A DNA stretch of 38,265 nt from 66-474 sp035688305 (GCA_035688305.1 DASSNC010000141.1:1-38265), one strand, 5' to 3'. Positions 1-7,970 are shown, numbered from the stretch's first letter. The notes: generated by a model from the sequence alone, not told the origin. Translations and numbers: made by a program.

Positions 1-164
1 TGCATGCAGTTCATCATTTTCATGTTGGAACCGTTCTGGTGCATGGGCATTGCCTGCTTGTCCTGACCCATCTGCATGCCTTGGGTGCCCGACGTCGCTT
101 GTGCGAAAGCAGGCGTGATAGTGGCCATCAGGATGGCGCCCAGCAAAATGGAGCGTGTTTTCAT
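1..164 (-). CDS. Met/His-rich secreted small protein, 3' end outside window
   Basis: The visible 54 residues start MKTRSILLGAILMATITPAFA, a clear Sec signal peptide with an AFA cleavage site. The mature part is rich in Met, His and Gln (QGMQMGQ, MPMHQNG, MKMMNCM) and looks like a periplasmic Cu(I)/Ag(I)-binding peptide. The start ATG at 164 overlaps the cusA stop as ATGA, so translation is probably coupled and the gene is the next one in the cus operon. It could be a CusF-like chaperone or one of the short Met-rich copper proteins. The C-terminal part needed to decide lies left of position 1. Confidence 0.65.
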   Translation of the reverse strand, partial: MKTRSILLGAILMATITPAFAQATSGTQGMQMGQDKQAMPMHQNGSNMKMMNCM

Positions 165-3100
165 GGTGTGTTCTCCTCGGGTTGCAATGCATGTTGCTCG
201 TTGCGTTGGCGCAGCCGCCGGCGTTCGAGCAACCGGAACGCCGCCGGAATGAACAGCATCGAAAGAATCGGCGAGGTGACCATGCCGCCGACCATCGGCG
301 CGGTCACGCTGCGTGCCAGCAGCGAACCGGTACCACCGAAGACCATGATCGGCAGCAATCCGAGCAGGATCACCACCACGGTCATCGCGATCGGACGCAC
401 GCGCATCAAGGCGCCCTCATGGACCGCCTCATCGAGCGCCGCGTAGGTCAGTTCACCCGCGTCCAGCCGGCGTTGCCAGGCTTGTCGCAGGTACAGCACC
501 AGCACGATACCGAACTCACAGGTGATGCCGGCGAGGCCGATGAAGCCGACCACGGTTGCGACCGACACGGCGTAGCCCAGCAGCCACACCAGCCATAGCC
601 CGCCGACCAAGCCGAGCGGCACCGTGGCAAGGATGATCAAGGCTTGTGCGGTATCGCGGAAGACCAGGTAGACCAGCAGGAACACGATGATGATCGTCAC
701 GGGCACCAGCAGGTTCATGCGTGCCTTGGCGTGCTGCAGGGCCTGGAACTGTCCGGCCCAGTCGAGCGTGTAGCCGGCGGGCAGCGTGACCTGTTGCGCC
801 ACCGCGTGCTGAAGTTTGGCGACCGTGCCGCCGAGATCGTTGCTCGCGGTATCGACAAAAACGAAGGTCGTCGGGACGCCTTCCTCGCTCTGCACCATCG
901 GTGGCCCGTCGGTGACATGGATGTCCGCCACCTGGCCCAGCGTCACCTGCACGCCCCCGGGTGCCACGATCGGCAGCGCGCGCAGGGCGGCGACCGAGTC
1001 GCGTGTCGTGCGCGGGTAACGCAGCACGATCGGGAAGCGCTGCAAGCCTTGGATGGTCTGGCCAACGGGTTCACCGCCGACCGCTGTGGCAATCAGCGAC
1101 TGGATGTCCTGCTGGGAGAGTCCGTATCGGGCAGCGGCGTCCGGACGAACCTTGATCTGCACATAGCGCCCGCCATTGGCGCGCTCGGCGACGGCCGAGG
1201 TGATGCCCGGTACGCCCTGCGCCACGCTGGCGATGTGGGTCGCGAGGCGCTGCAGTTCGCCAAGGTCAGGCCCCAACACCTTGATGCCGATGGGCGACTT
1301 GATGCCGGTGATCAGCATTTCGGTACGGGTGCGGATCGGGTACACGAACAGGTTGGAAAGGCCCGGCACGTGCACCGCCTGGTCCAGTTGCTGTTTCAGC
1401 TTGTCCATGGTCATGCCCGGACGCCACTGATCCTCCGGCTTGAAGGTGATCGTGGAATCGAACATCTCCAGCGGTGCGTTGTCGGTGGCGGTGTCGGCCC
1501 GGCCGGCCACGCCAAACACGTGCGCAACTTCCGGCACGGTCTTTAACATCCGGTCGGTTTGCTGCAGCAACTGCGCGGCTTTGCCGGCAGACAAACCCGG
1601 CAACGCGGTCGGCATGTACAGCAAAGTGCCTTCATCGAGCGGCGGCATGAATTCGGTACCGAGCCGCGCCAAGGGCAACAGCGCGGTCGCCAGTGCCAAC
1701 ACGGCGACCGCGACGACCGTCCATGGCATGCGCATGGCCCAGGCCAGCATGGGCTCGTAGATCCAACGCACCAGCCGGTTGACCGGATTGGCTTGCTCGT
1801 GCCGGATACGCCCGCGCACCAGATAACCCATCAGCACCGGAACCAGTGTGACCGACAAGGCGGCTGCAGCCGCGACCGAGTAGGTCTTGGTGAAGGCCAG
1901 CGGGTCGAACAGCTTGCCTTCCTCGCCACCCAGCGCGAACACCGGCACAAACGACAAGGTGATCACCAACAGGCTGACAAAACACGCTGGCCCGACCTCG
2001 GTCACGGCTTCGGTCACCAGCTTCCAGCGTTCGCGAGCGCCCGGTTCGTGCTGGTCCGGGTGGGCGTCACGCCAGGCTTCCAGATGCTTGTGGGTGTTCT
2101 CGATCATCACCACCGCGGCGTCCACCATTTCGCCGACGGCAAGGGCGATGCCGGCCAGCGACATCAAATTGGCCGACACGCCCTGGACATCCATTACCAG
2201 GAATGCCGTCAGGATCCCCAGCGGCAACGTAATGATCGCGACCAGTGAGGAACGCAGGTGGACAAGGAACAGCAGGCACACCAGCGCCACGATGATGAAT
2301 TCTTCGACCAGTTTTTCGCCGATATTCGTCACCGCCCGATGGATCAACTTGGAGCGGTCGTAGGTGGTGACGATCTTGACGCCCGGCGGCAGGCTCTTTT
2401 GCAATTCGGCGAGGCGTGCCTTGACCGCCTTGATCGTTTCGAGTGCGTTCTTGTGGTAACGCATGATCACGATGCCGCCCACGACCTCGCCTTGGCCATC
2501 CAACTCGGCGATACCGCGGCGTTCGGTGGGCGCACGCCGGATCCGCGCGACGTCCTGCAACAGCACGGGGGTGCCATCCTTGGCTGTCGCGACCGGAATG
2601 CGTGCGAACGCCTCACGCGTTTGCAGGTAACCGACGCTGGTGACCATCATCTCGGCCTCGCCCTGTTCGATCACCGAGCCGCCGGTGGCGCCATTGGTAG
2701 CCTTGACCGCATCCTCGACCTGCTGCACGGTTAAACCACGCGCCGCCAGTGCCTGAGGGGCCAGCACGATTTGCCACGCATTCGTCATGCCACCGATCGT
2801 CGCGACCTCCGCCACGTTCGGCACGGTCTTCAGCCGGTAGCGCAGGAACCAGTTCTGGAGCGCAGTCAACTGGCCAAGATCGTGCTTGCCGCTGTGGTCG
2901 ACCAGTGCGTACTCGTAAATCCAGTCCGAGCCGTCCGCATCGGGGCCGATGACTGGATTGACGCCCGGCGGCAGCTTGCTGGCGGCCTCGCTCAGATAGT
3001 CCACCACCTGGTTGCGCGCCCAGTACAGATCGGTGCCGTCGGCAAAGATGACATATACGAAGGAGTCGCCGAACATCGAGCTGCCGCGCACAGCGGTCGC

Positions 3101-3334
3101 CCCCGGCACCGCCAGCATCGTGGTCGTCATCGGATAGGTCACCTGGTCCTCGACGATTTGCGGCGGCTGTCCGGGCCACGAGGTCTTGATGATGACTTCC
3201 GTCGGCGACAGGTCGGGGATCGCATCCAGCGGAATGCGCAGCAACGAGATCGTCCCGGCGATCGCCAGCGCCACGGCGGCCAGCAGCACCAGGCCCCGGT
3301 TGGCGATCGACCAGCGGATCAGTTTGACGATCAT
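161..3334 (-). CDS. cusA: CusA-type heavy-metal efflux RND transporter
   Basis: This 1057-residue inner-membrane proton/metal antiporter is the pump of a tripartite Cu(I)/Ag(I) exporter. The length matches the HME-RND family. The TM4 motif AVGEMVDAAVVMIEN (about residues 399-413) is of the copper/silver class and contains Asp405, at the same number as the proton-relay Asp of E. coli CusA. The three Met residues that bind metal in E. coli CusA (573, 623, 672) have counterparts at M574 (LLYMPTALPG), M624 (APLEMFDST) and M673 (RTEMLITG). Both large periplasmic loops and the second half of transmembrane segments are present, so the protein looks intact. Its start overlaps the cusB stop (ATGA), and its stop overlaps the next small gene. 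Copper/silver specificity is inferred from these motifs. Confidence 0.93.
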   Translation of the reverse strand: MIVKLIRWSIANRGLVLLAAVALAIAGTISLLRIPLDAIPDLSPTEVIIKTSWPGQPPQIVEDQVTYPMTTTMLAVPGATAVRGSSMFGDSFVYVIFADGTDLYWARNQVVDYLSEAASKLPPGVNPVIGPDADGSDWIYEYALVDHSGKHDLGQLTALQNWFLRYRLKTVPNVAEVATIGGMTNAWQIVLAPQALAARGLTVQQVEDAVKATNGATGGSVIEQGEAEMMVTSVGYLQTREAFARIPVATAKDGTPVLLQDVARIRRAPTERRGIAELDGQGEVVGGIVIMRYHKNALETIKAVKARLAELQKSLPPGVKIVTTYDRSKLIHRAVTNIGEKLVEEFIIVALVCLLFLVHLRSSLVAIITLPLGILTAFLVMDVQGVSANLMSLAGIALAVGEMVDAAVVMIENTHKHLEAWRDAHPDQHEPGARERWKLVTEAVTEVGPACFVSLLVITLSFVPVFALGGEEGKLFDPLAFTKTYSVAAAAALSVTLVPVLMGYLVRGRIRHEQANPVNRLVRWIYEPMLAWAMRMPWTVVAVAVLALATALLPLARLGTEFMPPLDEGTLLYMPTALPGLSAGKAAQLLQQTDRMLKTVPEVAHVFGVAGRADTATDNAPLEMFDSTITFKPEDQWRPGMTMDKLKQQLDQAVHVPGLSNLFVYPIRTRTEMLITGIKSPIGIKVLGPDLGELQRLATHIASVAQGVPGITSAVAERANGGRYVQIKVRPDAAARYGLSQQDIQSLIATAVGGEPVGQTIQGLQRFPIVLRYPRTTRDSVAALRALPIVAPGGVQVTLGQVADIHVTDGPPMVQSEEGVPTTFVFVDTASNDLGGTVAKLQHAVAQQVTLPAGYTLDWAGQFQALQHAKARMNLLVPVTIIIVFLLVYLVFRDTAQALIILATVPLGLVGGLWLVWLLGYAVSVATVVGFIGLAGITCEFGIVLVLYLRQAWQRRLDAGELTYAALDEAVHEGALMRVRPIAMTVVVILLGLLPIMVFGGTGSLLARSVTAPMVGGMVTSPILSMLFIPAAFRLLERRRLRQRNEQHALQPEENTP

Positions 3335-4776
3335 GGCCGGTCACCGTGGCCAGTCGACGAGGCCGAAGCAGGCATCCGCATACCAGGCATCGCTTTGCTT
3401 CCCTGCTTCTTCGTAGCCGGGCGTGCAGACGAGGGTGCGGAAGTATCTGGGCTTGCGTTGTTGGGTGCCGGTGCCGCGGGCATCTGCATGCCGGGCATGG
3501 CGTTGGGCTTCGCACTGCTGGATTCCGCAGCCGGCGCGCCCGTGTTGTCCGCTTCCATGCGAGTCAACGCGCCCGACAAGCTCGCTTCGGAGTCGATCAG
3601 GAATTGCCCGGAGGTCACGATGCGTTCACCACCCTGCAGGCCGGCGAGAATGACCGTCGTGTCGCCCGATGATCGGCCTGTTTTTACCAACACCGGTTTG
3701 AACTGACCGTCGCCCAAGGCCTCGATCACGCGGGTGTGGACACCATCGGCGATGACCGCTTCCGTTGGCACGAGCGGGTGCGGCGCACTCGGCGTGCCCT
3801 GGATGAGAAGGTCAGTGAACATGCCGGGCGCAAGGTCGTGGTTGGGGTTGTTGAGCACGATCCGCGCACGTTGGGTGCGTGTCGCCGCATCCACGTTGGG
3901 CAACAGGGCTTCCACTTCGCCGTGGAAGGTTTCGTCCGGCAGTGCGGTCACCGTCGCGGTGATCGGCGTGCCGGCAGTAATGCCTCCCGCCTGAGCCTGC
4001 GGAATCGCGGCATCGACCCAGACCTTGCCGAGCCCGTTGAGGCTCATGATCGGCATGCCTGCGCCAACCTGCTGGCCTTCCTGCACATCGAGTTGGCCGA
4101 CCACGCCGTCGATCGGCGCGCGCAAGGTGATCGTGCCGCTGCCCGCGCGCAGGCCGCGGATCGTGGCGTCGTCCATGCCGAGCGCATGCAGCCGTTCCCG
4201 TGCGGCCGCGCGCAACGCACGTCCTTCGACGGACTTGGCGTTGGCCAGCGCGAAGTATTCCGCCGCCGCCGCGCTCCACTCGGGCGCGAGCACCTCGGCC
4301 AACGGCTGACCGGCCTTCACTTCGGTGAACGGCGCGCGCGCATAGAGCTTTTCGAGCGTGACGTTGGTGCGCGCGCTGACCGTCACTGCGAGCTGCTGGT
4401 CCCAAGCGACGGTACCCGGCACGTTCACGGTGTCGGACAGGCGGCCGACTTTCACTTCTGCGGTGCGCATGCCGAGGTTTTGCACCTCGGCCGACGAGAC
4501 GCGCACGACATTCTGATCCGCGGCACCGCCCTCGTCGGCGTACTTCGGCACCATCTGCATGCCCATGGGCGATGTGCCTGGATGGTCGAAGTGCTGCTGC
4601 GGCGTCATGGGGTCGTACCAGTACAGAACCTTCTTACTGGAAGATTGCGCCGCGGCGGGCTGCGCGACCGCCGGCGTTGAACGCTGTGCAACGAAGTAAC
4701 CAATGCCGCCGGCCACGAGCAGCAGGACCAACGCGGCAATGGCCGCCACAACACGGTTGACAGTGATTCGGTTCAT
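3331..4776 (-). CDS. cusB: CusB-type periplasmic adaptor with HMBD and Met-rich tail
   Basis: This is the membrane-fusion subunit (481 residues) linking CusA to CusC. Residues about 8-30 form an N-terminal membrane/signal segment. Residues about 50-79 (LYWYDPMTPQQ...GTSPMGMQMVPKY) match the heavy-metal-binding domain of CusB proteins, with several Met ligands. Lipoyl/barrel-sandwich, alpha-hairpin and beta-barrel regions follow. The C-terminus is unusual: after about residue 410 it becomes a low-complexity Ala/Pro/Ser tail carrying two near-identical copies, MPGMQMP (427-433) and MPGMRMP (463-469), and a final His. It overlaps cusC upstream and cusA downstream by ATGA, which indicates one translationally coupled operon. 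Confidence 0.93.
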   Translation of the reverse strand: MNRITVNRVVAAIAALVLLLVAGGIGYFVAQRSTPAVAQPAAAQSSSKKVLYWYDPMTPQQHFDHPGTSPMGMQMVPKYADEGGAADQNVVRVSSAEVQNLGMRTAEVKVGRLSDTVNVPGTVAWDQQLAVTVSARTNVTLEKLYARAPFTEVKAGQPLAEVLAPEWSAAAAEYFALANAKSVEGRALRAAARERLHALGMDDATIRGLRAGSGTITLRAPIDGVVGQLDVQEGQQVGAGMPIMSLNGLGKVWVDAAIPQAQAGGITAGTPITATVTALPDETFHGEVEALLPNVDAATRTQRARIVLNNPNHDLAPGMFTDLLIQGTPSAPHPLVPTEAVIADGVHTRVIEALGDGQFKPVLVKTGRSSGDTTVILAGLQGGERIVTSGQFLIDSEASLSGALTRMEADNTGAPAAESSSAKPNAMPGMQMPAAPAPNNASPDTSAPSSARPATKKQGSKAMPGMRMPASASSTGHGDRP

Positions 4777-6083
4777 GGCAGTTGCTCCGGTAGCTCGATC
4801 GTCCGCGCTGCGTCTCGATCAGGAATGAGGTAAGCGAGTTTCGCCCAGGCCGTGCCCCAAGCCGCGAGCGCTTGCGCGTACGCCACGCGCGTGTCGATTT
4901 CGTCACGGCGCGCCTCCAGCCACGGCTGCAACGAGCCGCCGCCGCGATACGCCGCGAGCGCGGTGCGTGAGCGGTCCGTGGCCAACGGCAGCAGCTGGTC
5001 GCGATAGGTGTTGACCTGCTTGCCGTCGCCTTGCCACGCGGCAAGGCCCGCTGCGACCGCCTCGCGCTGCGCGCGGCGTGCATCCTCGTGGTCGTCTTTC
5101 ACCGCATCCCGCTCTGCGTAGCGCGCGCTGATGTCCTGATCCTGCCGGTTGCCGGGAAACAGCGGCAGGCTGACGCCGACTTCGATGCCGATCATGTCGG
5201 GCAAGTGAATGCGACTGCCGTACACCAGGCCAACGCTCCAGTTTGGACGTTTGCCGGCCTTGGCCAAGTCGAGCTGCGCCTGCGCCTGGTCCTCGCGTGC
5301 TCCCCAGCCCAGCAACGGGCCTTGCCGATCCAGGTCGTGCAGCAGTTGCGCTGGAGGGACAGGCAGCGTCGAGAAATCCGGTGCCTCGGCCAGCGTGCCA
5401 TCGGCGCTATTGCCGAGCCATCGCTGCAGCGCGGCGCGCGCGGCCGCGATTTCGGCATCCACCGCGGTGATCCGGTTGTCGAGTTCGACGACGGCGGAGC
5501 GCGCCGCCAGCACATCGGTCGCGTTGCCGGTGCCCCCTCGGAGCTTTGCCTTGGCGAGTTGGACCGCAAGGGCGAACTGCTCGTGCAAATCCTGGAGCTG
5601 ATTCCGCTCGGTTTGCGCCGCCCACAGATGTACCCACGCCCCGGCAGTCGCCTGCTTGACGGCGAGCCGCACCGTGAGGACATCGGCGGCCGAAAGCTGC
5701 ACATCGGAATTGGCGACCGCTTTCTCGGCCGCACGCTTGGCATGCGAGGGAATTTCCTGCATCAGGCCGACGGTACGCATGGTCATGCTGTCGGCCGCGG
5801 CATTGAAAGCCTGCCGGCCGGTCGCGGTGAGGTTGCTGATGCCCGCCGTCAGTTGCGCATCGGGCAAGCGCCCGGCGCGCACGGCGTCGTGCTGGGCAGC
5901 TTGTGCGCGCAGCAACTGTGCCTGCACCTGCGGTGCGCGCCCGGCTGCAAGTTGCGTCGCGGCGTCGAGACTCAACGTGGCGTCGTCACTTGTCGCGTGC
6001 AACGGCAATGCGATCAGCGCGAACGGAAGGACAGCCAAGAGACGCGACACGCGCACGTGTCGCCACAGCAATAAGGAATACAT
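4773..6083 (-). CDS. cusC: CusC/TolC-family outer-membrane efflux protein
   Basis: This 436-residue protein is the outer-membrane channel of the Cus exporter. It begins with a signal peptide (hydrophobic stretch ending LPLHA) and then shows the alternating long amphipathic helices of OEP/TolC proteins. No lipobox Cys is seen, unlike E. coli CusC, which is lipidated. I chose ATG 6083 because a GGAG lies 7 bases upstream (6090s). An in-frame GTG at 6095 would add four residues but has no good ribosome-binding site. The stop overlaps the cusB start (ATGA). A 65-base gap separates it from the preceding small secreted protein, so it may share that transcript. Confidence 0.88.
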   Translation of the reverse strand: MYSLLLWRHVRVSRLLAVLPFALIALPLHATSDDATLSLDAATQLAAGRAPQVQAQLLRAQAAQHDAVRAGRLPDAQLTAGISNLTATGRQAFNAAADSMTMRTVGLMQEIPSHAKRAAEKAVANSDVQLSAADVLTVRLAVKQATAGAWVHLWAAQTERNQLQDLHEQFALAVQLAKAKLRGGTGNATDVLAARSAVVELDNRITAVDAEIAAARAALQRWLGNSADGTLAEAPDFSTLPVPPAQLLHDLDRQGPLLGWGAREDQAQAQLDLAKAGKRPNWSVGLVYGSRIHLPDMIGIEVGVSLPLFPGNRQDQDISARYAERDAVKDDHEDARRAQREAVAAGLAAWQGDGKQVNTYRDQLLPLATDRSRTALAAYRGGGSLQPWLEARRDEIDTRVAYAQALAAWGTAWAKLAYLIPDRDAARTIELPEQLP

Positions 6084-6148
6084 AAAGATCTCCACACACG
6101 ATCAGGCGCGGCCATGGGTATGGCCACGGTGGATGAACGTGGGGAGGT

Positions 6149-6547
6149 CTAGATCAGCAGGACGCGGAAACGCAGCGCGGGCGGAATGCCCGATAGTCGC
6201 CACGCCGCGGTGTGCTCACGAGCTGCGTATGTGGTCGGCGATGTCGCCAGCACGATCGGCGCCGGCAGCAGCGCGGGCATCACCAAGGGCGGCACCGTAG
6301 GCGCGTGCGCGTCCTGGGTTGCCACCGCCTGATGCGCGCAGTGCGCCGGACACAACGCCTGATTCTGCTGGCCATGTGTCATCGGCATGCCGTCGCAATG
6401 GGCGGTCATGCCCACATTCGAGACCGGCATGTTGACCGTCGAGCAGGCATACGACGCCAAGGCGACCTGCTGGAACAGCAGCGCCAGCACCGCCAGCAGA
6501 ACGATCCGCAAGCGGGTGCGTCGATTGGGGCGAAAGCCACGCGTCAT
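6149..6547 (-). CDS. Small secreted Cys/His/Met-containing protein, function unknown
   Basis: This 132-residue protein begins with basic residues and one hydrophobic segment (RLRIVLLAVLALLFQQVALA), probably a signal peptide or anchor. The following region holds Cys, His and Met in a pattern suggesting metal binding: AHCDGMPMTHG followed by CPAHCAH (about residues 49-72). The C-terminal third is hydrophobic and proline-rich without a recognisable domain. It is the first gene upstream of cusCBA in the same direction, and small proteins of this kind often precede copper efflux genes. I do not recognise the family; a copper-binding periplasmic role is inference from composition and context. Confidence 0.6.
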   Translation of the reverse strand: MTRGFRPNRRTRLRIVLLAVLALLFQQVALASYACSTVNMPVSNVGMTAHCDGMPMTHGQQNQALCPAHCAHQAVATQDAHAPTVPPLVMPALLPAPIVLATSPTTYAAREHTAAWRLSGIPPALRFRVLLI

Positions 6548-6640
6548 GTGCCTACTCTAGCGCAAACCAGCGTTTCTGGTGCACGACACCCTTGATGGGC
6601 ACACCTTCGATTCGGTTGCGGCAATGAAGTTCCGCTGTGA

Positions 6641-6955
6641 CTATCCACAGCCATGGCGTCCCGCCTGCACCGGCGGACAAGGCACATCGCCCCAAGAACA
6701 GAACACGCAGCAGTCGCCGCGCTTGGGCTTCAGCAACGCACCGCAGTCCGGACATTCCCAGAAGAACTGGCAGGCATCGGTCGGCATGCGTAAGCGGGTT
6801 GCCGTCCCGCACTTCGGACAGGTGACCGTGCTGTCGAGTTGCAAGTCCGGTGCGGTCTTGCCCGTTTCCGGTGTTCCATGTGCACGGGGCGTACAGCCAT
6901 CACAGGCCGCGTCGGTGGCGTTTGTTGCGGGCGCTTGGTTTAGGTGTTTGGTCAT
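6641..6955 (-). CDS. GDCCVxC-motif metal-associated protein
   Basis: This 104-residue cytoplasmic-looking protein contains the GDCCVxC signature (GDCCVFC at residues 80-86) followed by a conserved PCPPVQ. Two CxxC knuckles precede it (C46/C49 and C68/C71), suggesting a zinc-ribbon-like fold. Members of this family, sometimes selenoproteins, are commonly found beside mercury-transport genes; their function is not established. Here all positions are ordinary Cys codons (TGC/TGT). An N-terminal extension of about 40 residues with a further CDGC pair (C18/C21) is longer than the usual compact form. The ATG lies 6 bases after the merC stop, so the two are almost certainly cotranscribed. Confidence 0.8.
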   Translation of the reverse strand: MTKHLNQAPATNATDAACDGCTPRAHGTPETGKTAPDLQLDSTVTCPKCGTATRLRMPTDACQFFWECPDCGALLKPKRGDCCVFCSWGDVPCPPVQAGRHGCG

Positions 6956-6961
6956 CGGCGT

Positions 6962-7414
6962 TCAACTCCGCTGGACCGGTGTTTCGACGCCGCTGGTTCG
7001 GCAACGACGATTGGCGGGTCGGACCAAGTCCCACAGCGCAGCCAAGACCATGACAATCAGTCCGGCATAGAACGTTCCCCGTGCAACGTTCGCGGGCAGA
7101 AAGCCGTGCGTCATCCCGAACACGCCCATCAGGCCGAATGCGCCGATCAGTGCCAGTACCGGACCGATCGATCCGGCCAGTGCCCACTGCCACTGGCGGT
7201 GTGAAAACCAGCCGGTCAGGTTCGCAAGCAGGGCGACGATGGCGAAAATGGGAATCAGGAAGCGCACTAGCAAGCCCTCCCACTGGCCGAGGAAGCCCAG
7301 GCCGATGGCGGCGCCGATGCTGGCGACCGCCGGGAAGCAAGCGGCGCAGCCAAAGCTGCTCACGCTGGTGCCGATGACACCGGCTTTGTCTGCCACCCGC
7401 GTGGTGAGGGACAT
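6962..7414 (-). CDS. merC: MerC mercury transport protein
   Basis: This 150-residue inner-membrane protein with four hydrophobic segments carries Hg(II) into the cell in mer systems. It aligns closely with Tn21 MerC throughout: TRVADKAG start, GCAACFPA in the first membrane helix (C23 and C26, the mercury-transferring pair), GLGFLGQWEGL, GWFSHRQW and a C-terminal PANRRC. The second C-terminal Cys of Tn21 MerC is replaced here by Val143, leaving only C138; in the family these tail cysteines are less important than the membrane pair. ATG 7414 was chosen over upstream in-frame codons because GGAG lies a few bases before it and the residues match MerC from Met1. It follows the mer promoter. No merA, merT or merP is present. 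Confidence 0.92.
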   Translation of the reverse strand: MSLTTRVADKAGVIGTSVSSFGCAACFPAVASIGAAIGLGFLGQWEGLLVRFLIPIFAIVALLANLTGWFSHRQWQWALAGSIGPVLALIGAFGLMGVFGMTHGFLPANVARGTFYAGLIVMVLAALWDLVRPANRRCRTSGVETPVQRS

Positions 7415-7472
7415 TGGCCTAACTCTCCAGAATGAATTCGTTCGGCTCGTGATGCCGGAACGCGCACGGGTA

Positions 7473-7503
7473 AGCTTATGACCGTACCCAAGTACGGAGT
7501 CAA
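7473..7503 (-). promoter_or_regulatory. mer-type promoter/operator with 19-bp spacer
   Basis: Read on the minus strand, a TTGACT -35 (7503-7498) and a TAAGCT -10 (7478-7473) are separated by exactly 19 bases. Within the spacer lies the perfect dyad CCGTAC-TTGG-GTACGG (7497-7482). This is the architecture of MerR-activated promoters and nearly the Tn21/Tn501 operator. It drives merC and genes to its left, and overlaps the ribosome-binding region of the divergent merR gene. Confidence 0.93.
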
Positions 7504-7508
7504 CCAGC

Positions 7509-7970
7509 ATGCCGCTTCACGAAAGCGTCCTGACGATTGGAGGGGTGGCCATGGAGGCAGGCGTGAACGTGGAAACGATCCGCTTCTATCAGCGCAAGGG
7601 GCTGCTGCAGGAGCCGGACCGTCCCATCCGGGGCATCCGTCACTACGGGCAAACCGACGTCGCTCGGGTGAAGTTCATCAAGTCGGCACAACCACTGGGG
7701 TTCAGCTTGGAAGAAGTCGGGCAGCTGCTGCACCTCGACGACGGGATGCAGTGCAGCGCGGCCGCGCAACTGGCTTCCAAGCACTTGGCCAATGTGCGAA
7801 TGAAGCTACGGGATTTGAACGGAATCGAGGCGGCGCTCACGAGACTGCTCAAACAGCGTGCCCGTCATCGTGGGGAGGTGGTGCGCCCGCTCATCTCAGC
7901 ACTCCATGCCAACACGAATGAAACCCGGCGTTTGCGCCAAAAGCGGGGCGGGACGCATTCTTCGGTCTGA
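7509..7970 (+). CDS. merR: MerR-like regulator lacking two of the three Hg-binding cysteines
   Basis: This 153-residue regulator has a winged-helix DNA-binding part nearly identical to Tn501 MerR (GVNVETIRFYQRKGLL, residues 18-33) and a matching long dimerisation helix. In MerR, Hg(II) is held by C82, C117 and C126. Here C82 is kept (DDGMQC) but the positions are K115, R117 and R126. The Arg codons are CGT and CGC, one T-to-C change from TGT and TGC. The C-terminal tail is also longer and basic. Start ATG 7509 keeps the Tn501 numbering, with GGAG at 7496-7499 as ribosome-binding site inside the operator. It diverges from merC and should bind the dyad between them. Whether it still senses mercury, senses something else or acts as a fixed repressor cannot be told from sequence. 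Confidence 0.88.
   Translation: MPLHESVLTIGGVAMEAGVNVETIRFYQRKGLLQEPDRPIRGIRHYGQTDVARVKFIKSAQPLGFSLEEVGQLLHLDDGMQCSAAAQLASKHLANVRMKLRDLNGIEAALTRLLKQRARHRGEVVRPLISALHANTNETRRLRQKRGGTHSSV

Noticed and set aside
6552..6812. Minus-strand 86-codon frame ahead of the small secreted protein
   Set aside because: It overlaps the GDCCVxC gene in another frame and has no conserved features; only a short hairpin (6566-6580) is notable in this gap.
6641..6955. Possible selenocysteine in the GDCCVxC gene
   Set aside because: All motif positions are TGC or TGT Cys codons and there is no in-frame TGA, so this is the Cys form.
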